A DNA stretch of 64,000 nucleotides from Capitella teleta (Eukaryota > Annelida > Polychaeta > Capitellidae), in contig KB296162.1 of NCBI GenBank assembly GCA_000328365.1, forward strand, positions 91,438 to 155,437. Reading direction: 5' to 3'. The number at the start of each line of letters is the position of its first letter. Position 1 is the first letter of the stretch. The notes beneath the pieces were generated by a model. It ran no database searches, had not been told where the DNA came from, and saw only the letters and a program-made list of their open reading frames with translations. Below, one piece after another: positions 12,426-25,306 of this stretch. Position numbers and translations under genes: made by a program.

Positions 12426-12909
12426 TCACGTGCGCCCACTTCCGGTGACGTCATCGTCGTCGGATATTTGCTCCAATTCAAGAGTAACATTATATTTCAG
12501 TTTATGTATTCTTCCTGAGAGTTTGAGGGAAGCGTTGAGGAAGGGGAGTTCGGGGAGATGAAATTCATTCGCCCTTTCCATCGGACTGTCGTCATGTTCT
12601 GAGAGCATTTTCTGACATCTAAAACGAAAGTGGAACCAAAACAATGGTTGAAATGGCGCGAAAATACCTCTCTCCAACGAAGGGCGAAGTACATGTGCAA
12701 CTTCCTTCAACGCATCGACCGTTGTTGGCGCAAACGATATCGCTGCAACTCAACTCTGAAACGTCATGTTTAGTGCGTTATGATTACATTGAGATTGATG
12801 AATGAGGAAATCATAACGCACTTACCACTCGACACACGCCGTCTGCGAGGCAAAGCAGCCGAAACGCCAGTTCTTTTGACGCTCTCATTGAGTATGGCCA
12901 CCAGTATTG
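12426..12909 (-). CDS. Small protein with one tenascin-type EGF domain (3' part)
   Basis: Three minus-strand exons join in phase: 12909-12826, 12755-12668 and 12618-12426 (stop TGA). They encode a basic run RRRR, then an EGF domain read as CSDIVCANNGRC, VEGSCTC and FVGERC with six cysteines (C-x3-C-x5-C-x4-C-x-C-x8-C). An acidic tail of about 60 residues ends in DDDDVTGSGRT, with no membrane segment. The RRRR just before the domain looks like a furin site, as in processed EGF-type ligands; this is inference. The upstream exon(s), including the start and any signal peptide, were not found. The 70-bp intron 12756-12825 is the inverted-repeat intron listed separately. Confidence 0.55.
12756..12825 (-). 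repeat. 70-bp intron with perfect terminal inverted repeats
   Basis: On the minus strand the intron begins GTAAGTGCGTTATGATT and, after a 23-bp spacer, carries AATCATAACGCACT before ending in TTTCAG. The two 14-bp arms (12772-12785 and 12809-12822) are perfect reverse complements. The first arm overlaps the 5' splice site. This is the layout expected of an introner-like element (a short non-autonomous transposon that is spliced as an intron), but only one such fully inverted intron is present here. Confidence 0.7.
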
Positions 12910-13347
12910 CTGGAATAAATTACTCAGGTTATATCATACTATGTGGCTATCTGGGATTCTGGTCATTCAATTCGTTCAGGTAATTTATGCATCATATTTG
13001 ATGATTTATAACATACCTGGTGTTATACTAATCAACTAGCATAAATTAAAAAGGTTATCTATGTCAAGTAGATGGAACATTTTAACATTCTAATGTCGCT
13101 TTGAAGCGAAATCATTTTCCTGTGGAAATTTAAATTGATTTCTACGTAATCAACAATTGGTTTTCGAACTTAACAGTGCTCAAAACGAGAAATTCATTCA
13201 CACAAGCACGTCAAAAGAATCCTTCAAAATAATAACGAATAATGATACTGAAATATTGTTTGTTACCAATGCGGAAAAATAAAGCAATTTCGCCAACATT
13301 CATGATTGCGAAAATTGGAATTGATGAAGAAAGATAACAACACACAG

Positions 13348-13446
13348 GAAGCGGATGTCCTCATTTCCATGGCAACGCCTTTGGAAAATCCTGTTTTTGT
13401 GATAAAAGACAATGCCATGTTTATCGTCGAGGTTTCGAGGCATCAG
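13348..13446 (+). CDS. Possible isolated exon, phase 0, unknown gene
   Basis: The stretch lies between an ACACACAG acceptor and a GTAAAA donor and is open for 33 codons, reading VLISMATPLENPVF and then KDNAMFIVEV. The end resembles the closing strands of a MATH/TRAF domain. No partner exon was found, so it may be a gene fragment or chance. Confidence 0.25.
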
Positions 13447-13449
13447 GTA

Positions 13450-16080
13450 AAATTATAGATCAACTAATTCACAGATATTAGTTTTGTCAAGAAAATTATT
13501 GTGTGTACTTGTAATTAACTAATTATAAATTACGCTTAACGCTGCGACCACTTGAGCAAATATTTATACTAAAATATTTTTTATTTGAATTTTATTGCGT
13601 AAAATATGCAAGCCTACACGATCTGCCCAGATCCACACCAACAGTTAATTTAAAGCTTTTCATGTATTCTGAAATTGATGACTTTTTTTATTACTAATCA
13701 TGTGACTTCGTGTACCTGTTACCTGTCGTATATAATCAACCATTGACGTATCCAAATTAGCGCCAGCACGGCGGCTGTTCGTATTCCGTGCTGCTGCTGT
13801 CAGACCGCCCAAAAGACGTCCCAATTGTCATATGCAATACTAGTGTAAGCAGTCTTCATCAAGGGGTGAAGTCAAGTGTCTGGATCATCAAGTGGGGTCA
13901 CTCATAACTGGCTCAGTACGCAATATTTATGACGGCACCTCACTCGAGACTTCGGTGTTGTGACTATACATGCAGTACGCAAGCTATAAGGATAGTTAAT
14001 CACAAATTACTTGAAATTAAATCACAGCTCTGTGCAATTTGTCAACACGACGTCTCAAATCCAATGCTTATTCATAATGAGAACAACATGATACCTCTCC
14101 TCCCTGGTTTATAGTCGTGTCTGGTGCACTCCTCAATTATCGCATATGCCAAGCGAGGAGACTGCAATCGCCAATTGCTCTCTGCTATTCGCGGCGACCA
14201 GCAGTCACAACAGGCGATGTTGCACACAGCGCATGCTCGCAATCGATCCAGTTGCCTCGCGCCAAAACGAAGCTCTCGTCATCTGGTAAATAGCCATGCA
14301 CCTCACGGCAGAACGTCCACTCTGAACACTGGATACATTCACACGGATTGATGTTAAGCCCTTTCATCTGATTGTGACCTGTTTGTGTTCAAGATGGGGG
14401 AAGGATGCACAGCTTGTTTGGCCTTTGAACTCCAGCCAGAGAACGTCCTACCCAATCACCAAGATGCTCCTTTATTCGTGAGGTCACAGGTCAGTCGTAT
14501 TCACAAACCATCTGTTGTTGTTTATTTTTATTATTTTTATAACACGATATTCGATATACGTTACAAATCTGCCTAACTCTGGACGCACAGCTGTGCTTTC
14601 TAATCAATGTTTATTCCCAATCGAAAGCTTTTAAGAACTCCTGATTGCAATGTATATGTCCATGCTACGACCCAGGACTTTCCTAGAATTATACAAATGG
14701 ACAATGGTCAATTGCGGAATAATTGATGGTAGCGAAGGGTCACTTCAAGTACTTAGTCGAATCACAAGTGCTCTGGCTCATTTATGTTGCAACGCACCCT
14801 CTCTCTATATTTCGCCATAATTAAACCGATTGATTAAATGAGAAGCGTTCACCACACGTGTGTATGAGACCTCTTCACTGCTGACCTTCCGCTCTTATGA
14901 CCTCCTTTGCGTGCACCATCTCTCCTGCAATTGATATCGTTTATAATGACTGTTTTGATCCCAACCGGCTCCCTGTTTCCCTGTTTTCCCTCGTGGTGTC
15001 TCTCTTTGGTCCTTGTAGATCGAAACGTTGCAGCCCTTAATAGCCATGTCGTGTAATATTGAATTATTCAAGAGATATTTAGACATGAAATCGATTCGCT
15101 TTGGACCTGCGAATATCTTGCTTGCGTGGCCATCAGCGATAGCTCAGTTTGCCATCAGCATTCCCCTTCTTCCCATCCAACGCTCCGACGACCAAATCCT
15201 CCACGATTCCGCTCACAATCCCTCCCAAATCCGCTTCCTCCGCCAGCCCAGGGTCCTCCTACCCTCGCCGCAGAACGCCCCGATTCCAAACTCTTTCGCC
15301 CTACTGGCGATTCGTTGCCAAAGCTCATTCTCAGATGATACGAGCAACACTATTAAACGCCGATGGTCTTTGCTCGGCTATATTATATGACGTCATTATC
15401 ACTTTGTGACGTCATGTTCACGCCTTCGCTTTGCATGTAAGGTTGCCTTTAAGAATACATAGGGATGGATACACGTTGATTTTGGGATAAATACGCCATG
15501 AAACATATCCTGCTATCCCCGCAATGTGTCCTTCCCTTGCAAAGGAAAACCTTGGCGTTGAATACGAATGAGCCTTTGAATGATGAGACCCTATAGCTTC
15601 CCACTGGAGATGAAATCGCATCCACATGTAGCCATAGATTGAACTGTCTCCCGCTGTTTTGTACACTCTTCCTACTGATTGGTGACCCACTTCTCCCTTC
15701 CCTATTTTTCCCCTTTTGCGGCAATTCTTTCCCGAGACTGCAGAGGCGTTCTTTGTAGGATTCTTCCCATCTCGAATTTCCTACCTAGAAATGTCCTTGG
15801 GTTGCCTTGGTTACGTGAACCTAGCAGATGCGAGGCATTCATCGCTCTGACGTTATTGTTCCGATAATTCTCTTAATCGCTTCCAGGAAATATAATAACC
15901 ATAGCAACCCAATTATAAGGATATTCAACCGGCGTAAATATACTCACATATTTGCATGTCTAATGATTCAGTGATCGCATGTTATTTATTTATTTATTTA
16001 TTTTATTTATTACTTCAAACTTATGAATCGCGAAATTCAGAAAGAAATAAACTGTTCAAACGCGATGTACAATAAAATAT
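13450..16080. other. Intergenic DNA without a firm gene
   Basis: ORFs here (for example 14385-14576, 15028-15390, 15418-15690) lack splice context, domain features or biased composition. I see no RNA gene. Confidence 0.5.
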
Positions 16081-16084
16081 AAAT

Positions 16085-16430
16085 AAAATGATAAGAAGTT
16101 GATTTGTTAGATATGTCATTAAAAGCTTTTCGGAAAAAGTGTGTCTTAAGTTTTGATTTATATTCAAGTAGGTGTGATGTTACGCAATATCTATGTCGTG
16201 ATTGGTCACGATTTATATTGTCACGCAGTTCGGTTACATACTCGTGATTGCATCGATGTGTTCAACCAAACCCATTTGCAGATATTCCCATATTTCTGCT
16301 CCGTAATTGGAGTTCATCGAAGCAATAATTATAGCCTAAAGGGAGCTGGTATTTTTTTCCCCGAAGAATCTCTTCTAAAATTACGACGTTTTAATGGAAC
16401 ACAGAACTTGTTTTTCTTGGTATAATGATG
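16085..16430 (-). mobile_element. Decayed LINE 3' fragment
   Basis: On the minus strand a short reading contains KSKLKTHFFRKAFN (about 16165-16116), a phrase typical of the C-terminus of non-LTR retrotransposon reverse-transcriptase proteins. Upstream sequence on the same strand is broken. It ends near a TTTA-rich tract (15983-16010). This is a short remnant and the clade is not assignable. Confidence 0.35.
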
Positions 16431-17987
16431 TCACCATATTGTACAAATAGCTCATTGTATCAACGGGTGTTAGGTGCGAATCTGATGCAATGTGTTCCTT
16501 AGGGTAATCTACCTTCTCATACAACATACATGTACATGATTACGTAACTTGATACATTTTGCGGGATTGTGTGATAATTATCTGAGCTGAATCTTTTGTC
16601 GTTGACCTATTCTTTCACCATTCAATTTGATTGAAATGACATTTGCTCCCCATTTTCTTGAGCCTGAAAAAAAAAGAAGAAGTGATTTAACCCTAAAATT
16701 ATTGATGTAAGTTCATAGTGTGTTATTTTGTGATATTTGTGTTACATTGCAGTCTGTTTATAAATATAATTACTTTAGCTACTCATTCAATGAGTCAGAA
16801 GACTTGTGCACCTTCCACGGTGATTACATATTAATACGGCTGAGTAAACATCCAGATGACATCAGCTGAGTGAACAACCTGGCATCTCCATGACCGCTCT
16901 ATGTGCATGTGCGCGTCTATGTCATGAGTCTATTGCTTTCGTATGATCGTATTACGATAGAGCACGAATTCATGAAGGCGTGTGTCTTCTATCGACAGGC
17001 ATTCTTTGTTTGTTTTATCAAATGTGAGGCAAATATCAAAGACGGAAATATATGTATCGCCTTTGACGGAAACAACACCAAGTTATGCAACGATTGATGC
17101 ATTGTCTGATTCTTGGGCGCGTGCTGTAAATAAACAACTTTGGATTTCCCAATGCAGACAAATAACTTTTAGAAGGGCTTCGCGGGGGGTGGAATATGAC
17201 GTCATTGCGCTTTTTTTTTTTTTACATTCCATTAATTGCGTTTCTCAGCCGATTGCAACAAGACGGGCGTCTTTTAAGCTTTTCCTCTTCTTATCGGACT
17301 GATCGACACATGGTGCCCACTTATAAATTAGAAATTAACGGAATTCCTTTAGTGGTGAATCAATGCAAATTACATTCAACGCATAGCAAATTCCCTGACC
17401 TTACTAATCAACATTTGGAGGGGGGAGGGTGTGTGAACATTTGTGCTGCAATGTGAGTGTGTATACAATGATCAGGGGACACTACATGTTTATACATTAT
17501 ATATAGTGCCGATGACGTTTACAACATGTGTACTCATAGATCAATGACCTCACTCTCTTCCCACGAAGTCATTTCTTAACCGCGAGGGAATTCCCCTCTG
17601 TGGAAAATGACGTAGTTTCTTTGCTTATTTGTCTCCGCACGCGTGCATGTAAGGGAATTCCCTGACATCGCTCACAACTGGAGGAGCTGCGATTGCATGA
17701 TTGACTGCATGGCCCCTTCAGACCTTTTGACTTAACATCGATTTTCCTTTTTTTTTTTTTTTTTGAAAGCGACTATGAATTTGAGATGAGTCACAGATCG
17801 ATGCAATGAGGGTTCGCTGACCTCGACTGACCTTTGGTGACATGAAGAGTAGGTCAGCGTGTCCTAGTTAGACTATGGTGGCCTCTGCATTTCGTGTGAT
17901 TTTTCGATCACCAGTCATGAATGTGGATTGCGTTGGAAGTCGATTTTCACTCAACACTTAGTACACATGCACTGAGCGTGATGAACA

Positions 17988-18016
17988 TGACGTCAGATGT
18001 GTTTTGTGTGACGTCA
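17988..18016. promoter_or_regulatory. Two perfect CREs 21 bp apart
   Basis: TGACGTCA occurs at 17988-17995 and 18009-18016, two helical turns apart, upstream of a GC-richer stretch (18180-18440). It might be the promoter of the rolling stone-like gene, whose first exon was not found. Confidence 0.3.
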
Positions 18017-18459
18017 TTCTGGTGTTGTGAATGAACATGACCAGTCCCTTCAGTCACATTTTGCATAATACACACAATAATTACATAATAATTATTACAT
18101 AAATATCATCTCCATCTTATATTTGTAGCATGAATTACAAAATAAGCGTGAATTTCATCTTTAAAAGAGTTCAAAACAATATGACGTAACGCCCAGACGC
18201 CCTCTTTACCCCCCCCCCCTCCCAACTCCCCTCGGTGGTTTTGTCGTCAGACGTTGACTTCCTCATTCGGAGCCACGTGTTGTCACCAGCAGAAAGAAGC
18301 AATTCCAGTTTGATCCGACGCCCGTCGCTCCCACGCCGTTCCCAATTTCACGCCCTTCGCCCGTCGCGCTCATCGAGTTTTTCTCTTCCTCTGAGGGGGA
18401 ATTATGACGCCGCCAGCAGCAGACGTCGGCATTAAGGTGCCACCCGCCTGTCACCCTTG

Positions 18460-18532
18460 CTTAATTAATCGTGCCTTGATTAATTCATCGTGCCTTGATT
18501 GATTAATCGTGCCTTGATTAATTAATCGTGTC
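18460..18532 (+). repeat. Short tandem repeat, about 19-23 bp, four units
   Basis: The words ATCGTGCCTTGATTAATT recur with small changes (ATTAATTCATCGTGCC, ATTGATTAATCGTGCC). No coding potential is seen. Confidence 0.6.
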
Positions 18533-18539
18533 TGTCTCA

Positions 18540-19620
18540 CCTTCGATATATTTCCCTCGCAAATGATTATTTGCATGTATATGGCGTCCGGTTCTAGTGC
18601 CTGGATTCCCATATATCTAAATGCATTGTATTGTGACGTATTTAGTACTAATTAGCAATTACCTGGTTAGGAAAACTAAATGTTAAATTGCGTGTGCGAT
18701 TATCCAAAACAGGAATGAGTTGTTGGTTGTTTTGTAAGTTCATATCTCTAAAGAGGAAAATAATGTGCCTTGGGCTGATCGCACAGTCGATTTTGAGATT
18801 TTGAAATTAATGTCAGTCTTGACTTAATGTCTTTATAATCGGTGCACATAAACGGGTGTGTAATTATGGATACATGCTCTGGGCAGATTTGCTTCTTGTT
18901 TATTTTGCACCAATTGAACTAAGCAGAGAGCCCTAATCAGGATGAGCGACATCAACATCAGCCGTTGATCCAGGCACCAAATACTTCATCGCATGAGCAG
19001 TGCATGTACACCAGACACTTGTCATGTCATAGGTGTTGATCTAACAATCTTGCTTCGTTTAGTCCTAAGAATTCAGGTTTCATGTGATGATTACGTAATT
19101 TTATATCCGGCTCTATGTTAGGACCACACGTTGTCTTAGATCCCTTGGTATTTTGCAATCGTGCATAATTGAGATATAACTGCATATATCGCTACTGATC
19201 ATTGCTGATGGCAACGAGTCTGTACAAAGTTTCTAACCCATTAAATTACTCAGCCAAATACACGTGCATGCAACATACACGTGTAGTGCAGTCGGTCGGT
19301 GCTTGTCTGGGGCGTGCTCTGCTGAACCTGGCAACGTCTGTATCGCTTGCATCATCAAACAATGTCGACTTCCTGTCACAGTTCATTTCCGCGCAGAATC
19401 ACAGCCTTATGTTGAAGAGAGGAATTCATTAAAAACCATGACACTCACAGTCATTGTGTACACGTTGTATGCGCAATTATTGCGCATGTATACAACTATA
19501 CACCAGTGTGTTTTATTGGCGTCGCTGAGCAAGTTGTTTGGCTGCACCACGTTCATCTGTTCCGTTACACAGTGCATTCATGTTGAAGGATTTGTGTGAA
19601 AGATGTGGCAAGCAAACACT
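18540..19620. other. Intergenic DNA without a firm gene
   Basis: ORFs of 76 and 111 codons at 19202-19599 overlap in different frames and show no domain or splice context. Nothing else is recognised. Confidence 0.5.
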
Positions 19621-19624
19621 CCTG

Positions 19625-20523
19625 AGATCATAGCTATTAGGATTACATGCATAAGATCATAGCTATTAGGATTACATGCATAAGATCTTAGCTATTAGGA
19701 TTACATGCATAAGATCTTAGCTATTAGGATTACATGCATAAGATCTTATTTATTAGGATTACATGCATAAGATCTTAGCTATTAGGATTACATGCATAAG
19801 ATCTTAGCTATTAGGATTACATGCATAAGATCCTAGCTAATAGGATTACATGCATAAGATCCTAGCTATTAGGATTACATGCATAAGATCTTAGCTATTA
19901 GGATTACATGCATAAGATCTTATTTATTAGGATTACATGCATAAGATCTTAGCTATTAGGATTACATGCATAAGATCTTATTTATTAGGATTACATGCAT
20001 AAGATCTTAGCTATTAGGATTACATGCATAAGATCTTAGCTATTAGGATTACATGCATAAGATCTTAGCTATTAGGATTACATGCATAAGATCTTAGCTA
20101 TTAGGATTACATGCATAAGATCTTATTTATTAGGATTACATGCATAAGATCTTAGCTATTAGGATTACATGCATAAGATCTTAGCTATTAGGATTACATG
20201 CATAAGATCTTAGCTATTAGGATTACATGCATAAGATCTTAGCTATTAGGATTACATGCATAAGATCTTATTTATTAGGATTACATGCATAAGATCTTAG
20301 CTATTAGGATTACATGCATAAGATCTTAGCTATTAGGATTACATGCATAAGATCTTATTTATTAGGATTACATGCATAAGATCTTAGCTATTAGGATTAC
20401 ATGCATAAGATCTTAGCTATTAGGATTACATGCATAAGATCCTAGCTAGTAGGATTACATGCATAAGATCCTAGCTAATAGGAATACATGCATAAGATCC
20501 TAGCTAGTAGGATTACATGCATA
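19625..20523 (+). repeat. Minisatellite: 31 units of exactly 29 bp
   Basis: The block is 899 bp, exactly 31 x 29, with no insertion or deletion. The usual unit is AGATCTTAGCTATTAGG followed by ATTACATGCATA. It holds three small palindromes (AGATCT, TAGCTA, ATGCAT). The second half (GGATTACATGCATA) is almost invariant; changes sit in the first half: AGATCAT at the left end, CTTATTTATT in six units, and CCTAGCTAA/GTA/ATT in units 8-9 and 29-31. All frames are closed, so it is not coding. Units 11-28 are mixtures of two types, suggesting recent block duplication. Diverged types lie at the ends, as expected when a tandem array is homogenised from its middle. Confidence 0.95.
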
Positions 20524-20641
20524 GCAATGTAGAGTACGTTGAGTCCAATGAAACCAATGAGGATTTAGCTGAAGGTTTGATGAAATGACCTCCAATGGTA
20601 AATATACATTGATATAGTATATGCCTCTAAACCAATAATTA

Positions 20642-21117
20642 ATAGCTCAGTGGGTTAAACCGCTGACTACAATCCTATGCCGACCGTGGGGGTCGAGGTC
20701 CCGGGTTCGAGATCCGATCATGCCGCGGGCGTTATATATATATGTTTATTCGATCTTCATTGAACATCAATGTGATTTTAGTGAAAATAATAATAAAAAT
20801 AATAATAATAATAATGATAATAAAGTGAGAAAAAAAAAAAAAAATTCTAGGGTCAATCTGAACGGACCGGGGTGCAATGATTGTGAATTATAATTGTAAT
20901 CCGTTATAATTGCAATTCTTCGGTGACTCTGCAGTGCTGCCTAACTGCGTAACAAGGCCGGGCGCTGTGTACTACTGTCTATGGTGGTATGCAGGATAAA
21001 GAACCCTTGGGATTTATCGATAAGAGTAGGGGGAAACCCCGGTCCCGGGCCTTCTGTTTTGGCGCCCGTATCATCCAATCGGATTGGGTGGAGTCGTAAA
21101 ACCGCATCACTCACTCA
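20642..21117 (+). mobile_element. Full-length tRNA-derived SINE with 15-bp target duplication
   Basis: It starts with TAGCTCAGTGGGTTAAAC (A box) and has GGTTCGAGATCC (B box), an AT-rich middle, the shared body (GGTGACTCTGCAGTGCTGCC, CGGTCCCGGGCCTTCTG, GGCGCCCGTATC) and an (ACTC)n 3' tail. It is flanked by identical CTAAACCAATAATTA at 20627-20641 and 21118-21132. An A-rich stretch lies at 20800-20845. This is the longest and best-bounded copy and defines the family. Confidence 0.9.
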
Positions 21118-21457
21118 CTAAACCAATAATTACAAACAGTACAGCATAGCAAGGGAGCGTCTCAAAGAGTGTCTCTTTGTGCAAGAGAGCGTATCATTGC
21201 GGTTATCATGAGTTGGGGCTGGGAGTTCAGGCGCGACCCTCCGCTTCCTCCCCTTTCCTCTGAATTCCCCTTCCCTCTCCTCCGAATATTCCCCGGGGCC
21301 CCGTTGAGAGCGTCGCCCGCGAGCGTAATGATGCAGCGCGATAAACCCTGCGGATAAACGCCGCTGATCCGTCACAGACGAAGGGGCCGTCTCACAGAGT
21401 GCGGCGTCCTTCTTGTCTTTTATTCGCTTTGATGGATGTTGTTGACCTTCCTTTCAG

Positions 21458-22449
21458 TGGACCTCCCGCATCACTCTCCCTTACGTCATTTACCGGATCA
21501 CCACAGCGACACTGATGACTGCCTGGGTGGTCGCAGACATCATCAAAGAAGCCAGCAACTGGTACGCCCATAATTACATGATTTGGTTCCTCCTTGCCAC
21601 CAACTGGAGCCTCTTGTTCGTTGCTGTGTACAGCGTCATTAGCGCAACCATAACGACATTCTACTACGTGCAGTCAGCTCTCGAATGCAGTGAGTGCGTT
21701 ATGATTATCGGACTCTTGATGGTTAATGCGTTATGATTGCAGCTGATTTCCCGAAAGGTTCAGTCAACTTGGTTCTAATGATCCATTGGATCTTCTACAC
21801 AATAGCCGCTAACGGGGCTCTAGTGGTCAGCCTTTCATTCTGGGGCTTCCTGTGGTCAGCCGATGACAGTGGTCAGTATTAACAATCAGAGCAACTTTCC
21901 CGTCAAATTCACGGTCATCATAACGCACTTATTTTCCTGCCAGGATTTCTCGTGACTACGATGAGTGAGTTGAAGCACACTTTGAACAGCATCTACATCA
22001 TCATCGACCTGCTCATCATCGCCATTCCCATCCGCGTCTTCCACCTCGTGTGGCCGTTGAGCATCGGCGCCATTTACACCATCTTCAACGCGACATACTT
22101 CACGCACAATGGCGTCGGACCCGAGGGCAAGCCATATGCTTATTACATCATGGATTGGCGGAACCCGATTGAGTCATCTTTGACCTGCGCGGCTGGCTTC
22201 ATCCTCACAACCCTCGTGCAAGGCGTGCTCTACGCATTCTTTCGGCTGCGCATGTTTCTCTACTGGCGAGTCCGCGATTATTTCGAGGATTTTGAAGACA
22301 CAGCGCGGTTTGTTTCCAGCATGGAGCAGGGTCCTGAGGAGCAGGCGATCCTGCCCCAGGACCGGAGGCTGCGGACGTCCAGCTACAGCTCCACTGCTTC
22401 CCTGGAGCACGTCGAAATGGGACACAATCTGTCGGACGATTCCTCCTAA
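21458..22449 (+). CDS. Rolling stone-like multi-pass membrane protein (3' part)
   Basis: Exons 21458-21689, 21743-21871 and 21944-22449 join in phase to a TAA stop, giving about 289 residues. Several hydrophobic segments alternate with short loops. The stretches LNSIYIIIDLLIIAIPIR, IGAIYTIFNATYF and YIMDWRNP match the rolling stone (rost) family, membrane proteins of unclear biochemical role first linked to myoblast fusion in Drosophila. The last 60 residues are a Ser/Glu-rich cytoplasmic tail. The exon carrying the start codon was not found; it should lie upstream of 21458, perhaps beyond the SINE. Both introns (53 and 72 bp) carry copies of the GTGCGTTATGAT motif. Confidence 0.75.
21690..21742 (+). 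repeat. 53-bp intron with two direct copies of the GCGTTATGATT motif
   Basis: The intron begins GTGAGTGCGTTATGATTA and ends TGCGTTATGATTGCAG. The first copy extends directly from the 5' splice site, as in the EGF-gene intron. The second ends three bases before the terminal AG. Confidence 0.75.
21872..21943 (+). repeat. 72-bp intron with one inverted copy of the motif
   Basis: ATCATAACGCAC (21917-21928), the reverse complement of GTGCGTTATGAT, sits 15 bases before the 3' splice site. Its flank CACTTATTTTCCTGCCAG serves as acceptor. Confidence 0.75.
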
Positions 22450-23124
22450 TGTCACAAAATTCGAGCTGTGTTCACAACCAAATCGTCGTTTTGTTTATGC
22501 CTTCGTAGAGGACGTCTTTCTTTGATGTTGTTGTTTTTCTGTCAGAGTTAAATTATTTAACAATCAGATCTTGTTATTATTCTGGAAGTGTATATTTAAC
22601 GTAATTAGTTGATAATTCATTGATTACTTTGTGTAACAAATTCGCAAAATTATGTGCGACTTACTATGTAAAAGTTATTATCTCTTTTGGATTGTTTGTA
22701 TTCTGCTGACTGATATATTTATTATTAATATTAATTAATATTAATTAATATATGTAATATCATTTACTGATTGACATCTTCTGAATATTGTATCTGCCTC
22801 TGCCCAGTGATTAACATAATTAATTATTGAATGTTGTTGAACTTATACCACATCTAAGAGAGTGAGTCCTTTGATGGAATAGAACCATGTTGCTAAATAG
22901 TATTTAATTATTTGCTAAGAGTGAGTTGTCCAAGGTTCGAAATATATCGTTACATTTGAATCAAAAATAAACAAGATTTTACGTTATAATTATTTACTTT
23001 ATTTATTAACTTCAGGCAAATTATTCACAGCATTCACACATCGATTGAAGGGTAAAAAAAAATTTCTTTCACCACAGAACAATTAAACAAAATTCACAAG
23101 ATGAAATAAAATTGACCAGAATAT
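22450..23124. other. Convergent 3' regions of the rolling stone-like gene and EMC3
   Basis: The DNA is AT-rich with no ORF of interest. The rolling stone-like transcript probably ends near AATAAA at about 22967; TTTATT words near 23000 can serve as minus-strand poly(A) signals for EMC3. Confidence 0.5.
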
Positions 23125-24477
<1,353 letters not shown>

Positions 24478-24568
24478 CTTGAAAGTGAAGCCGCGTTTCT
24501 ATGCAATCCGCGAAGGATGCGTAAATAGACGAAATCACTCGCATTTTTCCCCCCTTTTGAATCTAGCG

Positions 24569-24570
<2 letters not shown>

Positions 24571-24634
<64 letters not shown>
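24571..24634. repeat. (AAT)n microsatellite
   Basis: An uninterrupted run of about 21 AAT units lies just upstream of the EMC3 start. Confidence 0.95.
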
Positions 24635-24635
<1 letters not shown>

Positions 24636-24639
24636 TAAT

Positions 24640-25226
24640 TATTGCTTTGATCTCAATTTTCATGTCAGGTAATATGATAGGAAAAGATACGTGGCACGGC
24701 ATACATATTAAATACAAACGGTCTGCAAAGCAACTAATGTGAAAAAAGGCTAAGTTCTCAGGTTCTTGTGTGTTCCAACAATAACCATTGCAAATCATTA
24801 CAAGGAACTTAAAGAGAGCTTAATTTTATTCATTTTCATGCAAAGGTCGCATGTCAATTATCAAGTGCCAAATATTTCTGGCGACTCCCAAACAAGCATG
24901 TCACGGAGCATTGGAGCAACCACAATTAAATAGAAAGGATAATTTTATGTATTTCTGGTTACGTGTGCTGCTCCGATTTCATCCACGAAGGAAGTTCTCT
25001 TCATTGTTTACTTGTCAATTATATGTTATGAACTATTTTCCACAATCATCGAAGGTGGTTAACTAATGATTCGTTCAACAGGGTTCTCCACATATGGGTT
25101 ATACTAAGGCTGCCCACGTACGAACTGCGTATGAATTGAGGTTCCGCCTAAGTAAAGAGGCCCCGCCTAAGTTGAAAAGAATAATAAAAATAAGTAATTT
25201 TTTCCTACTATCTTATTAACATACAT

Positions 25227-25306
<80 letters not shown>

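Noticed and set aside
19625-20523. CRISPR-like array
   Set aside because: Units are joined head to tail without spacers, and this is animal DNA; it is a minisatellite.
20642-20740. A tRNA gene at the head of the SINE
   Set aside because: The A and B boxes are there, but the sequence does not fold into a full tRNA, repeats in other copies and has target duplications; it is the SINE promoter.
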